This document shows positions 8,497 through 15,344 of a stretch of DNA of 55,361 nucleotides, piece by piece. This DNA comes from an uncultured Lachnospiraceae bacterium. GTDB taxonomy: Bacteria; Bacillota; Clostridia; Lachnospirales; Lachnospiraceae. Numbering within the stretch: the first letter of the stretch is position 1; the number at the start of each line of letters is the position of its first letter. The position numbers and the translations under genes are program-made. Below the pieces are notes generated by a model. That model had not been told where the DNA came from and searched no databases. It was given only the letters and a program-made list of their open reading frames with translations. The DNA lies in assembly GCA_910586585.1 (NCBI GenBank), contig CAJUKA010000023.1, forward strand, positions 1-55,361, written 5' to 3'.

Positions 8497-8525
8497 TTGA
8501 CACATTTTAGGATAAAAAGTATAAT
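8497..8525 (+). promoter_or_regulatory. Consensus sigma-A promoter for the 128-residue protein gene
   Basis: TTGACA at 8497-8502 and TATAAT at 8520-8525 with exactly 17 bases between them form a perfect consensus promoter, starting twelve bases after the pseudouridine synthase stop. Transcription should begin near 8532, giving a leader of roughly 125 bases before the gene at 8659. Confidence 0.88.
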
Positions 8526-8528
8526 ATT

Positions 8529-8612
8529 AATACAAGATATTTCAGTCAGGCGGGAAAACCAGAGTATTCAAAAGGCAGTATTTTTGTTGCTTGAAATAAC
8601 GGGCCTTGTATT
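8529..8612 (+). ncRNA. Structured 5' leader of unknown class
   Basis: The first bases of the predicted transcript pair with sequence 70 bases later: AATACAAG (8529-8536) with CTTGTATT (8605-8612), then TATTTCA (8538-8544) with TGAAATA (8592-8598). That is 15 perfect base pairs interrupted by a one-base/six-base internal loop and closing a 47-base apical region. Since TSS is near 8532, the stem would form at the very 5' end, as in many riboswitches and leader elements. I do not recognise it as a known class. It could equally be an RNA-stability structure. Confidence 0.45.
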
Positions 8613-8658
8613 TTGCAGGAACTCATCAAAAGGGGAGTAATACAAAGGAGGCCATAAT

Positions 8659-9045
8659 ATGGATGGAATGCAGAACTGGACAAATTATCTGGAAGTAATG
8701 CGCAATCGTCTGCTTATCGTTAATGATGCTGATAGCCTGATTTCCGTATTAATGGATGTTAAAAATATACCAATCGCACTATCAACAATAGAGGACGTGA
8801 CAGACGGAACAGGACTTAATATGTCGTTGTCAGTGATATGTTCCGAAGTCAGGATAGCAGGAAGAGTGATGTGCCTGACAAGCGATGACATGTTTACGAC
8901 AGTTCAACTGAATCTTGACACTGTAAAAAAGATCAACGCAAAGATATCGGTTGACGGAAAAGGTGTCGTAATGAAACTTACTATCAAAAACGGAGCAGAG
9001 TTTTTGCTGATGTTCCACACAGATTTGATGGAAGAAGAGGAATAA
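8659..9045 (+). CDS. Hypothetical 128-residue protein
   Basis: I do not recognise the family. The protein is small, has no signal peptide or membrane segment, and ends in the acidic run MEEEE. It reads as a mixed alpha/beta domain with a helical first part (NWTNYLEVMRNRLLIVND) and alternating hydrophobic strands afterwards (SLSVICSEVRIAGRVMCL, FTTVQLNLD, GVVMKLTIK, EFLLMFHTD). It is well set up for expression: perfect promoter, foldable leader, AAAGGAGG site eight bases before the ATG, and its own strong terminator. It stands as a single-gene transcription unit. Function unknown. Confidence 0.75.
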   Translation: MDGMQNWTNYLEVMRNRLLIVNDADSLISVLMDVKNIPIALSTIEDVTDGTGLNMSLSVICSEVRIAGRVMCLTSDDMFTTVQLNLDTVKKINAKISVDGKGVVMKLTIKNGAEFLLMFHTDLMEEEE

Positions 9046-9056
9046 AAAATAGTTTT

Positions 9057-9084
9057 CCCCGCCAAAATCTTTGGCGGGGTTTTT
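9057..9084 (+). terminator. Intrinsic terminator after the 128-residue protein gene
   Basis: CCCCGCCAAA and TTTGGCGGGG form a perfect 10-bp stem around an ATC loop, followed by TTTTT. It begins 11 bases after the stop codon. Repeat copy C starts directly behind it. Confidence 0.93.
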
Positions 9085-9085
9085 G

Positions 9086-9171
9086 ATGCACAGGGGCACG
9101 TAAGGAAATTAGCAGCTTTGCTGCACGTGCCCCGCGCGGCGAGTAGTGGAGAAGGTCGTTCCCCTACTCGA
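9086..9171 (+). repeat. Dispersed hairpin element, copy C (86 bp)
   Basis: This copy has the same plan as copies A and B, starting ATGCACA and ending CTACTCGA, but the stems differ in sequence while keeping pairing. The outer stem is GGGGCACGT (9093-9101) with ACGTGCCCC (9125-9133), the inner stem GCAGC (9112-9116) with GCTGC (9120-9124). The strand linking outer to inner stem again carries AAGGAAAT. A second hairpin of the GAGTAG...CTACTC type closes the element. It ends four bases before the stop codon of pncB, so it also lies in the 3' end of that opposite-strand transcript. Confidence 0.85.
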
Positions 9172-9175
9172 TTGC

Positions 9176-10663
9176 TTAATTTACAACTTCTACTTTTCCT
9201 TTTTCATGCAGAAGGCTCATCTTGAGTTCGTAATAGTCGGGGGTCATGTCCATATAATGAATATGGGGATTGATAAAGCGCTGTTCTTCCTCCCAGATTT
9301 CTTCGGTTAATTGTTTTTTGACATAAGAGCGGATTTCTTCAAGGGTTGGCAGCTCGTATACACGTTTTCCGTTTTCAAATATTTTGACTTGCAGCGGTTT
9401 TGCTGTACAGCCAGTGAATTTCATGTTTCTCCATGGCATCTGTGGGTCGACAAAGCGAAAATCATGAGACATATCGACATCTTCCTCTGCTTTTGCAATC
9501 AAATCGGCCTTGGCTTTTCCATTGTGATCATAAATGCGGTATACTTTTTTCAGTCCTGGATTTGTTATTTTTTCAACTGTTCCAGATATTTTGATTCGAG
9601 GGGCAAAAGTACCGTTTTCCTCAACGGCAGCAATTTTGTATACAGCACCCAAAAGTGCCAGGGTTTCATCGGAATAATCACTGGTTGCACCAGTAATCAG
9701 CCGTTCGCCAACGCCGTAACTGTCAATACATGCTTTTTGGATGTTTAAAGAGGAGATGGTATGTTCATCCAGACTGTTTGACACAATAATCTTGCAGTCG
9801 GTCAGTCCTTCTTCATCTAACATTTTTCGTACTTTTCTGGATTGATATGCCAGGTCGCCGCTGTCTATGCGCACTCCTTTGAGCCGCTTGCCCATTGGTT
9901 CCAATATTTCATGCGCGACACGAATTGCATTTGGGATACCAGACTGGATAGTGTCGTAGGTATCAACAAGAAGGACAGTATTATCTGGGTAATTGACTGC
10001 ATAATTTTTGAAAGCTTCAAACTCATTTTTGTAGTACATAACCCAGCTATGTGCCATGGTTCCGCTCACTGGAATACCAAACATCTGTCCGGCAAGCACC
10101 GTAGCAGTTCCGGCAGCGCCGCCAATATAGGAAGCACGCGCCCCGTATATAGCGGCGTCCATGTTGTGTGCTCTTCTGGCGCCAAAATCAGACACCAGCT
10201 TTCCGGCTGCGGCTTTGACAATGCGTGCGGTTTTGGTTGCTACAAGCGACTGATGGTTTACTTGTGCAAGAATTGCTGTCTCTACAATCTGTGCGTCAAT
10301 AAGCGGTGCAATCACAGTGATGACAGGCTCATGAGGATACATAATCGTTCCTTCTGGAAAGGCGTAGAGATCGCCCTGGAACTGGAAGTTTTTCAAATAA
10401 TCGAGAAATGCGTCTGTAAACGTATTCAGCGAACGCAAATATGCGATATCTTCCGTGGAAAAATGTAAGTTTTCTATATATTCAACAATTTGTTCGAGTC
10501 CTGCAAATATGGCAAAACCGCCTCTGTCAGGATTCTTCCTGTAAAATACATCAAAGGCAACTCTTGCCTCCATATCGCCATCATTGAAATAACCATTTGC
10601 CATTGTCAATTCATACAAATCCATAACCATTGTCAGATTTCTTTTATCTGCCTGTTTCATCAT
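9176..10663 (-). CDS. pncB: Nicotinate phosphoribosyltransferase
   Basis: The 495-residue protein matches the bacterial nicotinate phosphoribosyltransferase family: it opens with TMVMDLYELTMANGYF, followed by the conserved VAFDVFYRKNPDRGGFAIFAGL region, GARRAHNMDAA, GTMAHSWVMYY and VRIDSGDLAY. The enzyme makes nicotinate mononucleotide from nicotinate and phosphoribosyl pyrophosphate in the NAD salvage (Preiss-Handler) pathway, in the cytosol. The frame extends 42 codons further upstream without family similarity; start 10663 follows GAAAGGA. It is a single gene divergent from the DUF4317 gene. Confidence 0.95.
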   Translation of the reverse strand: MMKQADKRNLTMVMDLYELTMANGYFNDGDMEARVAFDVFYRKNPDRGGFAIFAGLEQIVEYIENLHFSTEDIAYLRSLNTFTDAFLDYLKNFQFQGDLYAFPEGTIMYPHEPVITVIAPLIDAQIVETAILAQVNHQSLVATKTARIVKAAAGKLVSDFGARRAHNMDAAIYGARASYIGGAAGTATVLAGQMFGIPVSGTMAHSWVMYYKNEFEAFKNYAVNYPDNTVLLVDTYDTIQSGIPNAIRVAHEILEPMGKRLKGVRIDSGDLAYQSRKVRKMLDEEGLTDCKIIVSNSLDEHTISSLNIQKACIDSYGVGERLITGATSDYSDETLALLGAVYKIAAVEENGTFAPRIKISGTVEKITNPGLKKVYRIYDHNGKAKADLIAKAEEDVDMSHDFRFVDPQMPWRNMKFTGCTAKPLQVKIFENGKRVYELPTLEEIRSYVKKQLTEEIWEEEQRFINPHIHYMDMTPDYYELKMSLLHEKGKVEVVN

Positions 10664-10696
10664 AGCTCGTGTTTCCTTTCTTAGTACAACTGTTCT

Positions 10697-10710
10697 GATA
10701 TAACTATATC
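10697..10710. promoter_or_regulatory. Palindrome in the pncB upstream region
   Basis: GATATAACTATATC is an inverted repeat of two 6-base halves around two bases, 34 bases upstream of the pncB start. Its position fits an operator overlapping the promoter. NAD-salvage genes are often controlled by dedicated repressors, but I cannot match this to a known site. Confidence 0.25.
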
Positions 10711-10781
10711 GTTGCTTTTTTCTATGATATTCCTTTTGGACAGTGTTTGGCAAGTAGTTTTTATGTTTTTGCATCCCTTCA

Positions 10782-10810
10782 TTGCCCATTTTTAATTGTT
10801 ATGGTACAAT
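10782..10810 (+). promoter_or_regulatory. Sigma-A promoter for the DUF4317 gene
   Basis: TTGCCC at 10782-10787 and TACAAT at 10805-10810 are 17 bases apart and lie 44 bases before the start of the DUF4317 gene. The match is good but not perfect. Confidence 0.55.
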
Positions 10811-10853
10811 TGAAAAAATAAATACTGTGTATAGAAAGGACAGGAAGCAGCGT

Positions 10854-12158
10854 ATGTTGAGAAATAAAGATATACTGGAATTAAAAAGACGATTCAAAAA
10901 AGAATCCTGCACGATAACAAAAATGTGCGGCTGTTATGTGGATGCAAATAAAAATAAAGTAGTGGAATTAAGTGAAACATTTCTAAATTTGGAGGACGAG
11001 GAGTTTTTCAAATATCTGGAAATTGCAAAGAAGACGCTTTCTGGTACAATTGGCAATAATTTGCTGGAACTAACTTTTGCGAAAGAAGAAGAGAATCCAG
11101 GCGGAAAGCAGCAATATCTTTTGGGACTGCGCGAGAGTGCATTAAAAAATCCAGATCTATTGGAGCATCTATATGACATGATTATTGAAAATTATGATTA
11201 TGTGGGAAATTATCTGATTTTGGTATTTCATGATGCGTATGATGTGATTACAAAGACAAAAGATGATCTCAAAATGGACGATTCGGAGGAAGTGTTTACG
11301 TATTTGCTTTGTGCGATTTGTCCGGTGAATCTCTCAAAGCCCGGACTTGGATACCGCGCAGAAGAGAATCGTATTGGCGTGCGGGTTCAGGACTGGGTAG
11401 TTGGGGTCCCGGATGTAGGATTTTTGTTCCCCTCCTTTGTGGAACGCTCAACAGATATCCATACACTTACATATTATGTCAGAGATGCGAAGGACTCTCA
11501 CCCAGATTTCATAGAAAATGCACTCGGATGCGGCGCCAAACGGACGGCGACAGAGGAATGCAATCTTTTTAGCAGTATTGTCAAAACAGCAATTGCGCCA
11601 GTGATTGAAAACAGTGATGACATGCTTCTTACAATTCAGGAAAAGCTGAATGATATTGCAGAGGAACATGAGGCAGCAATGGAAGATTTGGTGATTGCAG
11701 AACCAGAAGAATTTACGCTGACTACGGAGATAATAAAGGAAGTCTTTGAGGAAAGCAAAATTCCAGATGCGGCGGTTATGCGGATACAGAATCATTTTAC
11801 AGACGAATTTCAGGACAAGGCCCCAGCGGTAAAAAATCTTGTGAATGAAAAGGCAATCGAAAAAAACAATAAAGAAAAAAAGGAATTGAAATTATTAGAG
11901 GAAGTTGCAGCGCTGAAACAGGAGAGCGAACAAAAAGCAGAACAAATTGCAACGCTTGTCAAGATGGAAATGCCCGTTGACCCTGATGAAGCCCGAAACT
12001 GGGCGGAGGTGTTTCTGCGCATGAAGCCGGATAAGGCAGAACAGGTAAATTGTCAGATGATTGACGGGCAGAAATATTTGATGATTCCCATAGAAGAGGA
12101 CGAGCATGTAAATTTGAATGGGGTCATGACGACGCTGCCTGTGAAAACAGATGAATAA
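10854..12158 (+). CDS. DUF4317 family protein
   Basis: The 434-residue cytoplasmic protein opens with RNKDILELKRRFKKE and CTITKMCGCYVD, the conserved start of the DUF4317 family found mostly in gut Clostridia. It has no membrane segment. Residues about 325-400 are Lys/Glu-rich and likely coiled coil (NEKAIEKNNKEKKELKLLEE), followed by a compact C-terminal stretch. No function is established for the family. The start follows AGGAAGC and is chosen over an upstream in-frame start at 10782, which would lie inside the promoter. Its stop is four bases from the end of the convergent AraC-type gene, with no clear terminator between them. Confidence 0.8.
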   Translation: MLRNKDILELKRRFKKESCTITKMCGCYVDANKNKVVELSETFLNLEDEEFFKYLEIAKKTLSGTIGNNLLELTFAKEEENPGGKQQYLLGLRESALKNPDLLEHLYDMIIENYDYVGNYLILVFHDAYDVITKTKDDLKMDDSEEVFTYLLCAICPVNLSKPGLGYRAEENRIGVRVQDWVVGVPDVGFLFPSFVERSTDIHTLTYYVRDAKDSHPDFIENALGCGAKRTATEECNLFSSIVKTAIAPVIENSDDMLLTIQEKLNDIAEEHEAAMEDLVIAEPEEFTLTTEIIKEVFEESKIPDAAVMRIQNHFTDEFQDKAPAVKNLVNEKAIEKNNKEKKELKLLEEVAALKQESEQKAEQIATLVKMEMPVDPDEARNWAEVFLRMKPDKAEQVNCQMIDGQKYLMIPIEEDEHVNLNGVMTTLPVKTDE

Positions 12159-12162
12159 AGCG

Positions 12163-12987
12163 CTAGATACGTTTCTTTTTGTAATACATCATAGGCGTGA
12201 TGCCACATTCTTTTTTGAATACTTTAAAGAAGTGGTTGTAACTGCTGAAACCGCATAATTGACAAACATCGCGGACAGGGATTCCCTGGAGCAGATATTT
12301 TTTGCTCAGGTCGATGCGTGAACGTGTGATATAAGAGTGCAGGGTGATTCCTGTACTCTTTTTAAATTCTCTAGAAATGTGCTCACCAGAAACAAAAAAC
12401 TCACGTTCCAATGTTTTTAAAGAAAGGTCTTCGGTCAGATGATGGCTAATATATTGAAAAACATCATCTATAATCAAGACTTTCTTTTGATGGAATTGAT
12501 GAACTTGGTCGCTTTGGACGCAGGTACGCAAAAATAAGACAAGAAATGTAGTAAACAGGCTTTTTTCATATAATTCCGTTCCGATTTTGAGCGCTTCTTC
12601 GTTGAGCGTATCAAGTTTCGTTATCATATTTCGGATCAGCATCACAGACTTGATTTCTGCACAAATCACAGAAACACCATAGGGAGCAAATTCAAAATGT
12701 TGTACAAGATCGCAGGTTGCATCAGACAGTGCGGCTAGAGATTCTATAGGAATACTCACACAAAGAAGGGAGCAGGATTGTTTTGGGGAAGATGGCGCAA
12801 GCGTCTGGGATTGTTCCGGCTTTAATAAGATAATGTCTGAAGAATGGCAAATCCATTTTTTCCCAGCGGCATAGAGCTGGCAGGAGCCGCGAATGACAAA
12901 AAGGATTTGATATCTGCTGCCGGAACGAAATGTGTGGGTGCTTTCCGGTTCCAAATGATAGGTTCTGATTTTGTATAAATACTGCAT
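12163..12987 (-). CDS. AraC-family transcriptional regulator
   Basis: The 274-residue protein has an N-terminal cupin-like sensing domain (FRSGSRYQILFVIRG, HSSDIILLKPEQ) and a C-terminal pair of helix-turn-helix motifs: SLKTLEREFFVSGEHISREF and VRDVCQLCGFSSYNHFFKVF followed by the family ending CGITPMMYYKK. Such proteins usually activate nearby genes on binding a small effector. It is divergent from the pair of flavin enoate-reductase-type genes, which it most likely controls. The 177-base intergenic region holds repeated GATAAT-type motifs. Confidence 0.9.
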   Translation of the reverse strand: MQYLYKIRTYHLEPESTHTFRSGSRYQILFVIRGSCQLYAAGKKWICHSSDIILLKPEQSQTLAPSSPKQSCSLLCVSIPIESLAALSDATCDLVQHFEFAPYGVSVICAEIKSVMLIRNMITKLDTLNEEALKIGTELYEKSLFTTFLVLFLRTCVQSDQVHQFHQKKVLIIDDVFQYISHHLTEDLSLKTLEREFFVSGEHISREFKKSTGITLHSYITRSRIDLSKKYLLQGIPVRDVCQLCGFSSYNHFFKVFKKECGITPMMYYKKKRI

Positions 12988-13019
12988 ATTCTACTCCTGC
13001 GATAAGCTTTTAGATAAAA

Positions 13020-13115
13020 ACGATAATACATCAAGATATAAGATGATTATATCAAAAAATGATAATTAATTCATCTGTTTTTTGCGTATAATAAATTTAG
13101 CAACTTTATTATCGT
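13020..13115. promoter_or_regulatory. Operator-rich promoter region between the AraC-type gene and the reductase genes
   Basis: ACGATAAT at 13020-13027 is repeated inverted as ATTATCGT at 13108-13115, and related GATNAT motifs lie between them (ATGATTATATC near 13043, ATGATAATT near 13060). A perfect -10 hexamer TATAAT is at 13087-13092 for the rightward genes, but the -35 position reads AATTAA, as expected for a promoter needing an activator. The repeated motifs are the best candidates for binding sites of the divergent regulator. Confidence 0.45.
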
Positions 13116-13164
13116 CATTATTCTACCTATACAATCTATCTTTACAAAAGAAAGGGGGATTTTT

Positions 13165-15081
13165 ATGCAACTGTTTCCGAATTTGTTTTCACCGATTCAG
13201 ATTGGAAAAACAATGGTAAAAAACCGCATTTTTATGCCGCCGCTATCCACTAATTTAGCTGAAAAAGGATATGTGACAGATGCATTAATTGAGCATTATT
13301 CTAATCGGGCAAAGGGCGGTGTCGGCCTGATTATCACAGAAGTGACGACGGTGGAACCAGTTTATACCTATCTGCCGGGCGATATGTCCATTTATGATGA
13401 TTCCTACATACCTGGCTGGAAAAAGTTGGTGGACGCGGTACATCAGTATGATACGAAAATTTTATCGCAGCTGTTTCATCCGGCGTATATGGCATTTCCT
13501 ATTCCGGGGACGCCGCAGCTAATTGCGCCGTCCAATGTCGGACCGTACTATGCCAAGTCAGCGCCGCGGCCTGTCACAGTGGAAGAGCTGCACACAATCA
13601 TAAAACAGTTTGGCGATGCTGCATACCGTTTCAAGCAGGCAGGCGGCGACGGCGTAGAGATTCAGGCAGCACATGCCCATGGGCTTCTGGGCGGTTTTCT
13701 CACGCCATTATACAACAAGCGCACCGATGAATATGGCGGGGATATCAATGGACGCTTGCGCCTGACCTTGGAAGTAATTAGGGAAATTCGGAAACGGTGC
13801 GGGGACGATTTTGTGATGGACGTGCGCATATCCGGTGACGAATACAGTGACGGCGGATTGACGCTCAATGATATGATTTATGTATCAAAACAGTTAGAAG
13901 CGGCTGGGGTGGATTTTATTCACGTGTCCGGCGGGAATACCATCAAGCGCGGCAGTTCTATGCCGGCGCCAGGAACCTCTCCGGCGCCACATGCACATGC
14001 GGCGGAAGAAATTCGCAGGCATCTGAAGATTCCTGTTTCGACTGTTGCACGCATCAATGAGCCATGGATTGCAGAAGAGTTAATTGCAAATGGAAAGACG
14101 GATATCTGTATGATTGGCAGACCAAATCTCTGTGACAGTGCGTTTGCAAACAAGGCATTTGCCGGAAAAACAGAGGATATTCGTCCCTGTATTGGCTGCG
14201 GCCGATGTCTGACAGGCATTATGTTTGGCAAACCCATTTCGTGTACCGTCAATCCGTCTGTACAATCAGATGCGGTGGAGCCGGCAGCAGATAAGAAAAA
14301 AGTATTGGTAATCGGCGGCGGTCCGGCTGGAATGGAAGCAGCATATATTGCCAAGATGCGCGGGCATGAGGTGGTCTTGTGCGAGAAAACGCAGGAGCTG
14401 GGCGGATTGCTGCGTTTAGCGGCGGTGCCGATTGGCAAACAGGAGCTGTGCAAGGTGATTCAATTTATGACACGGAGACTGCAAAATGCAGGGGTAGAAA
14501 TACGCAAAAACTGTGAGGTTACACCAGACATGATTGCAGCAGAGTTTGCGGGATATGAAGTGCTCTGTACTTCAGGTGCAAAGGCAAAAGAAATAGAGGC
14601 ATTTAGGTGCTTCCGGCAGACGATGACCGCAGATGATATTCTGTCAGGAAAAGGATTTCCAGGGCGAAAAGTAGTGATTCTTGGCGGTGGTTCTGTAGGG
14701 TGTGAAACAGCAGATTATTTGGCGCCTTTAATTGATGACCGATTTCCGGCAAACCGCGATGTGACGGTGATTGAAATGACAGATGCGCTTATGGCAGGTG
14801 AGGGCGGCGCTGCCAAAAGTGTGCTGACACAGCGTCTGATGCGAAAAGGGGTAAAGATTGAGCTCAAAAGTATGGTTTCCAAAGTAGATGAAACCACCAT
14901 TACATATATCAAAAATGGAACAGCGTATGTGATTGATGATGCAGATACCCTTGTATTTGCAGTGGGCTACACGCCCGCACCGGTAAATTTTGAGGGTGCT
15001 CATGTACTTGGAGACTGCAATAAGGTAGGAAATTTAAAAGATGCGATAGCCGAAGCATATGCATTTGCAAAAAATTTATAA
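13165..15081 (+). CDS. NADH:flavin oxidoreductase / enoate-reductase-type flavo-iron-sulfur enzyme (first of pair)
   Basis: The 638-residue protein has an N-terminal old-yellow-enzyme TIM barrel binding FMN (LFSPIQIGKTMVKNRIFMPP, HGLLGGFLTPLYNKRTDEYGG), a 4Fe-4S motif Cys342-x2-Cys345-x2-Cys348-x11-Cys360, and a C-terminal FAD/NAD(P) reductase part with KVLVIGGGPAGMEAAYIA and KVVILGGGSVGCETADYL. This is the layout of 2,4-dienoyl-CoA reductase, trimethylamine dehydrogenase, enoate reductase and the bile-acid enzymes BaiCD/BaiH. The cysteine spacing is that of trimethylamine dehydrogenase rather than FadH. Substrate unknown; reduction of an enoate or steroid-like double bond, or oxidation of a methylamine-type compound, are possible. 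AAAGGGGG precedes the start. Confidence 0.85.
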   Translation: MQLFPNLFSPIQIGKTMVKNRIFMPPLSTNLAEKGYVTDALIEHYSNRAKGGVGLIITEVTTVEPVYTYLPGDMSIYDDSYIPGWKKLVDAVHQYDTKILSQLFHPAYMAFPIPGTPQLIAPSNVGPYYAKSAPRPVTVEELHTIIKQFGDAAYRFKQAGGDGVEIQAAHAHGLLGGFLTPLYNKRTDEYGGDINGRLRLTLEVIREIRKRCGDDFVMDVRISGDEYSDGGLTLNDMIYVSKQLEAAGVDFIHVSGGNTIKRGSSMPAPGTSPAPHAHAAEEIRRHLKIPVSTVARINEPWIAEELIANGKTDICMIGRPNLCDSAFANKAFAGKTEDIRPCIGCGRCLTGIMFGKPISCTVNPSVQSDAVEPAADKKKVLVIGGGPAGMEAAYIAKMRGHEVVLCEKTQELGGLLRLAAVPIGKQELCKVIQFMTRRLQNAGVEIRKNCEVTPDMIAAEFAGYEVLCTSGAKAKEIEAFRCFRQTMTADDILSGKGFPGRKVVILGGGSVGCETADYLAPLIDDRFPANRDVTVIEMTDALMAGEGGAAKSVLTQRLMRKGVKIELKSMVSKVDETTITYIKNGTAYVIDDADTLVFAVGYTPAPVNFEGAHVLGDCNKVGNLKDAIAEAYAFAKNL

Positions 15082-15103
15082 ATAATGCATCGCAATTAAT
15101 ATA

Positions 15104-15326
15104 GAAGAAACGGAAATAAAAAACAGTTTCGAGACGAAAGCGACTGGGAGAAAATTCAGCGATGAACTTGATAGATGAATTTTACTCCCGTGACAAGGGA
15201 GCGGAAGCGAAGAAACGGAACTTAAAAAACAGATTCGAAACGAAAGCGACTGGGAGAAAATTCAGCTATGAACTTGATAGATGAATTTTACTCCCGTGAC
15301 AAGGGAGCGGAAGTGAAGAAACGGAA
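15104..15326 (+). repeat. Tandem 105/106-bp repeat with foldable hairpins between the two reductase genes
   Basis: Two nearly identical units (15104-15208, 15209-15314) and the first 12 bases of a third lie in tandem. Each unit contains GGGAG+AAAATTCA pairing with TGAATTTT+CTCCC (first unit 15146-15158 with 15176-15189; 13 bp, one bulged A). The same CTCCC can instead pair with GGGAG downstream (15197-15201) around GTGACAA, so the two hairpins exclude each other. No T tract follows. The repeat fills the space between two genes that are probably cotranscribed. Confidence 0.88.
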
Positions 15327-15344
15327 CTAAAAATGGAGGTATGT

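Noticed and set aside
9842..10468. 208-codon open frame on the plus strand opposite pncB
   Set aside because: It lies wholly antisense to a clearly conserved enzyme, has no ribosome binding site and its translation is Cys/His-rich without any domain.
15104..15326. Tandem repeat considered as a CRISPR array or mobile element
   Set aside because: No spacers and no transposase; the repeat has no terminal inverted repeats or target duplication that I can see.
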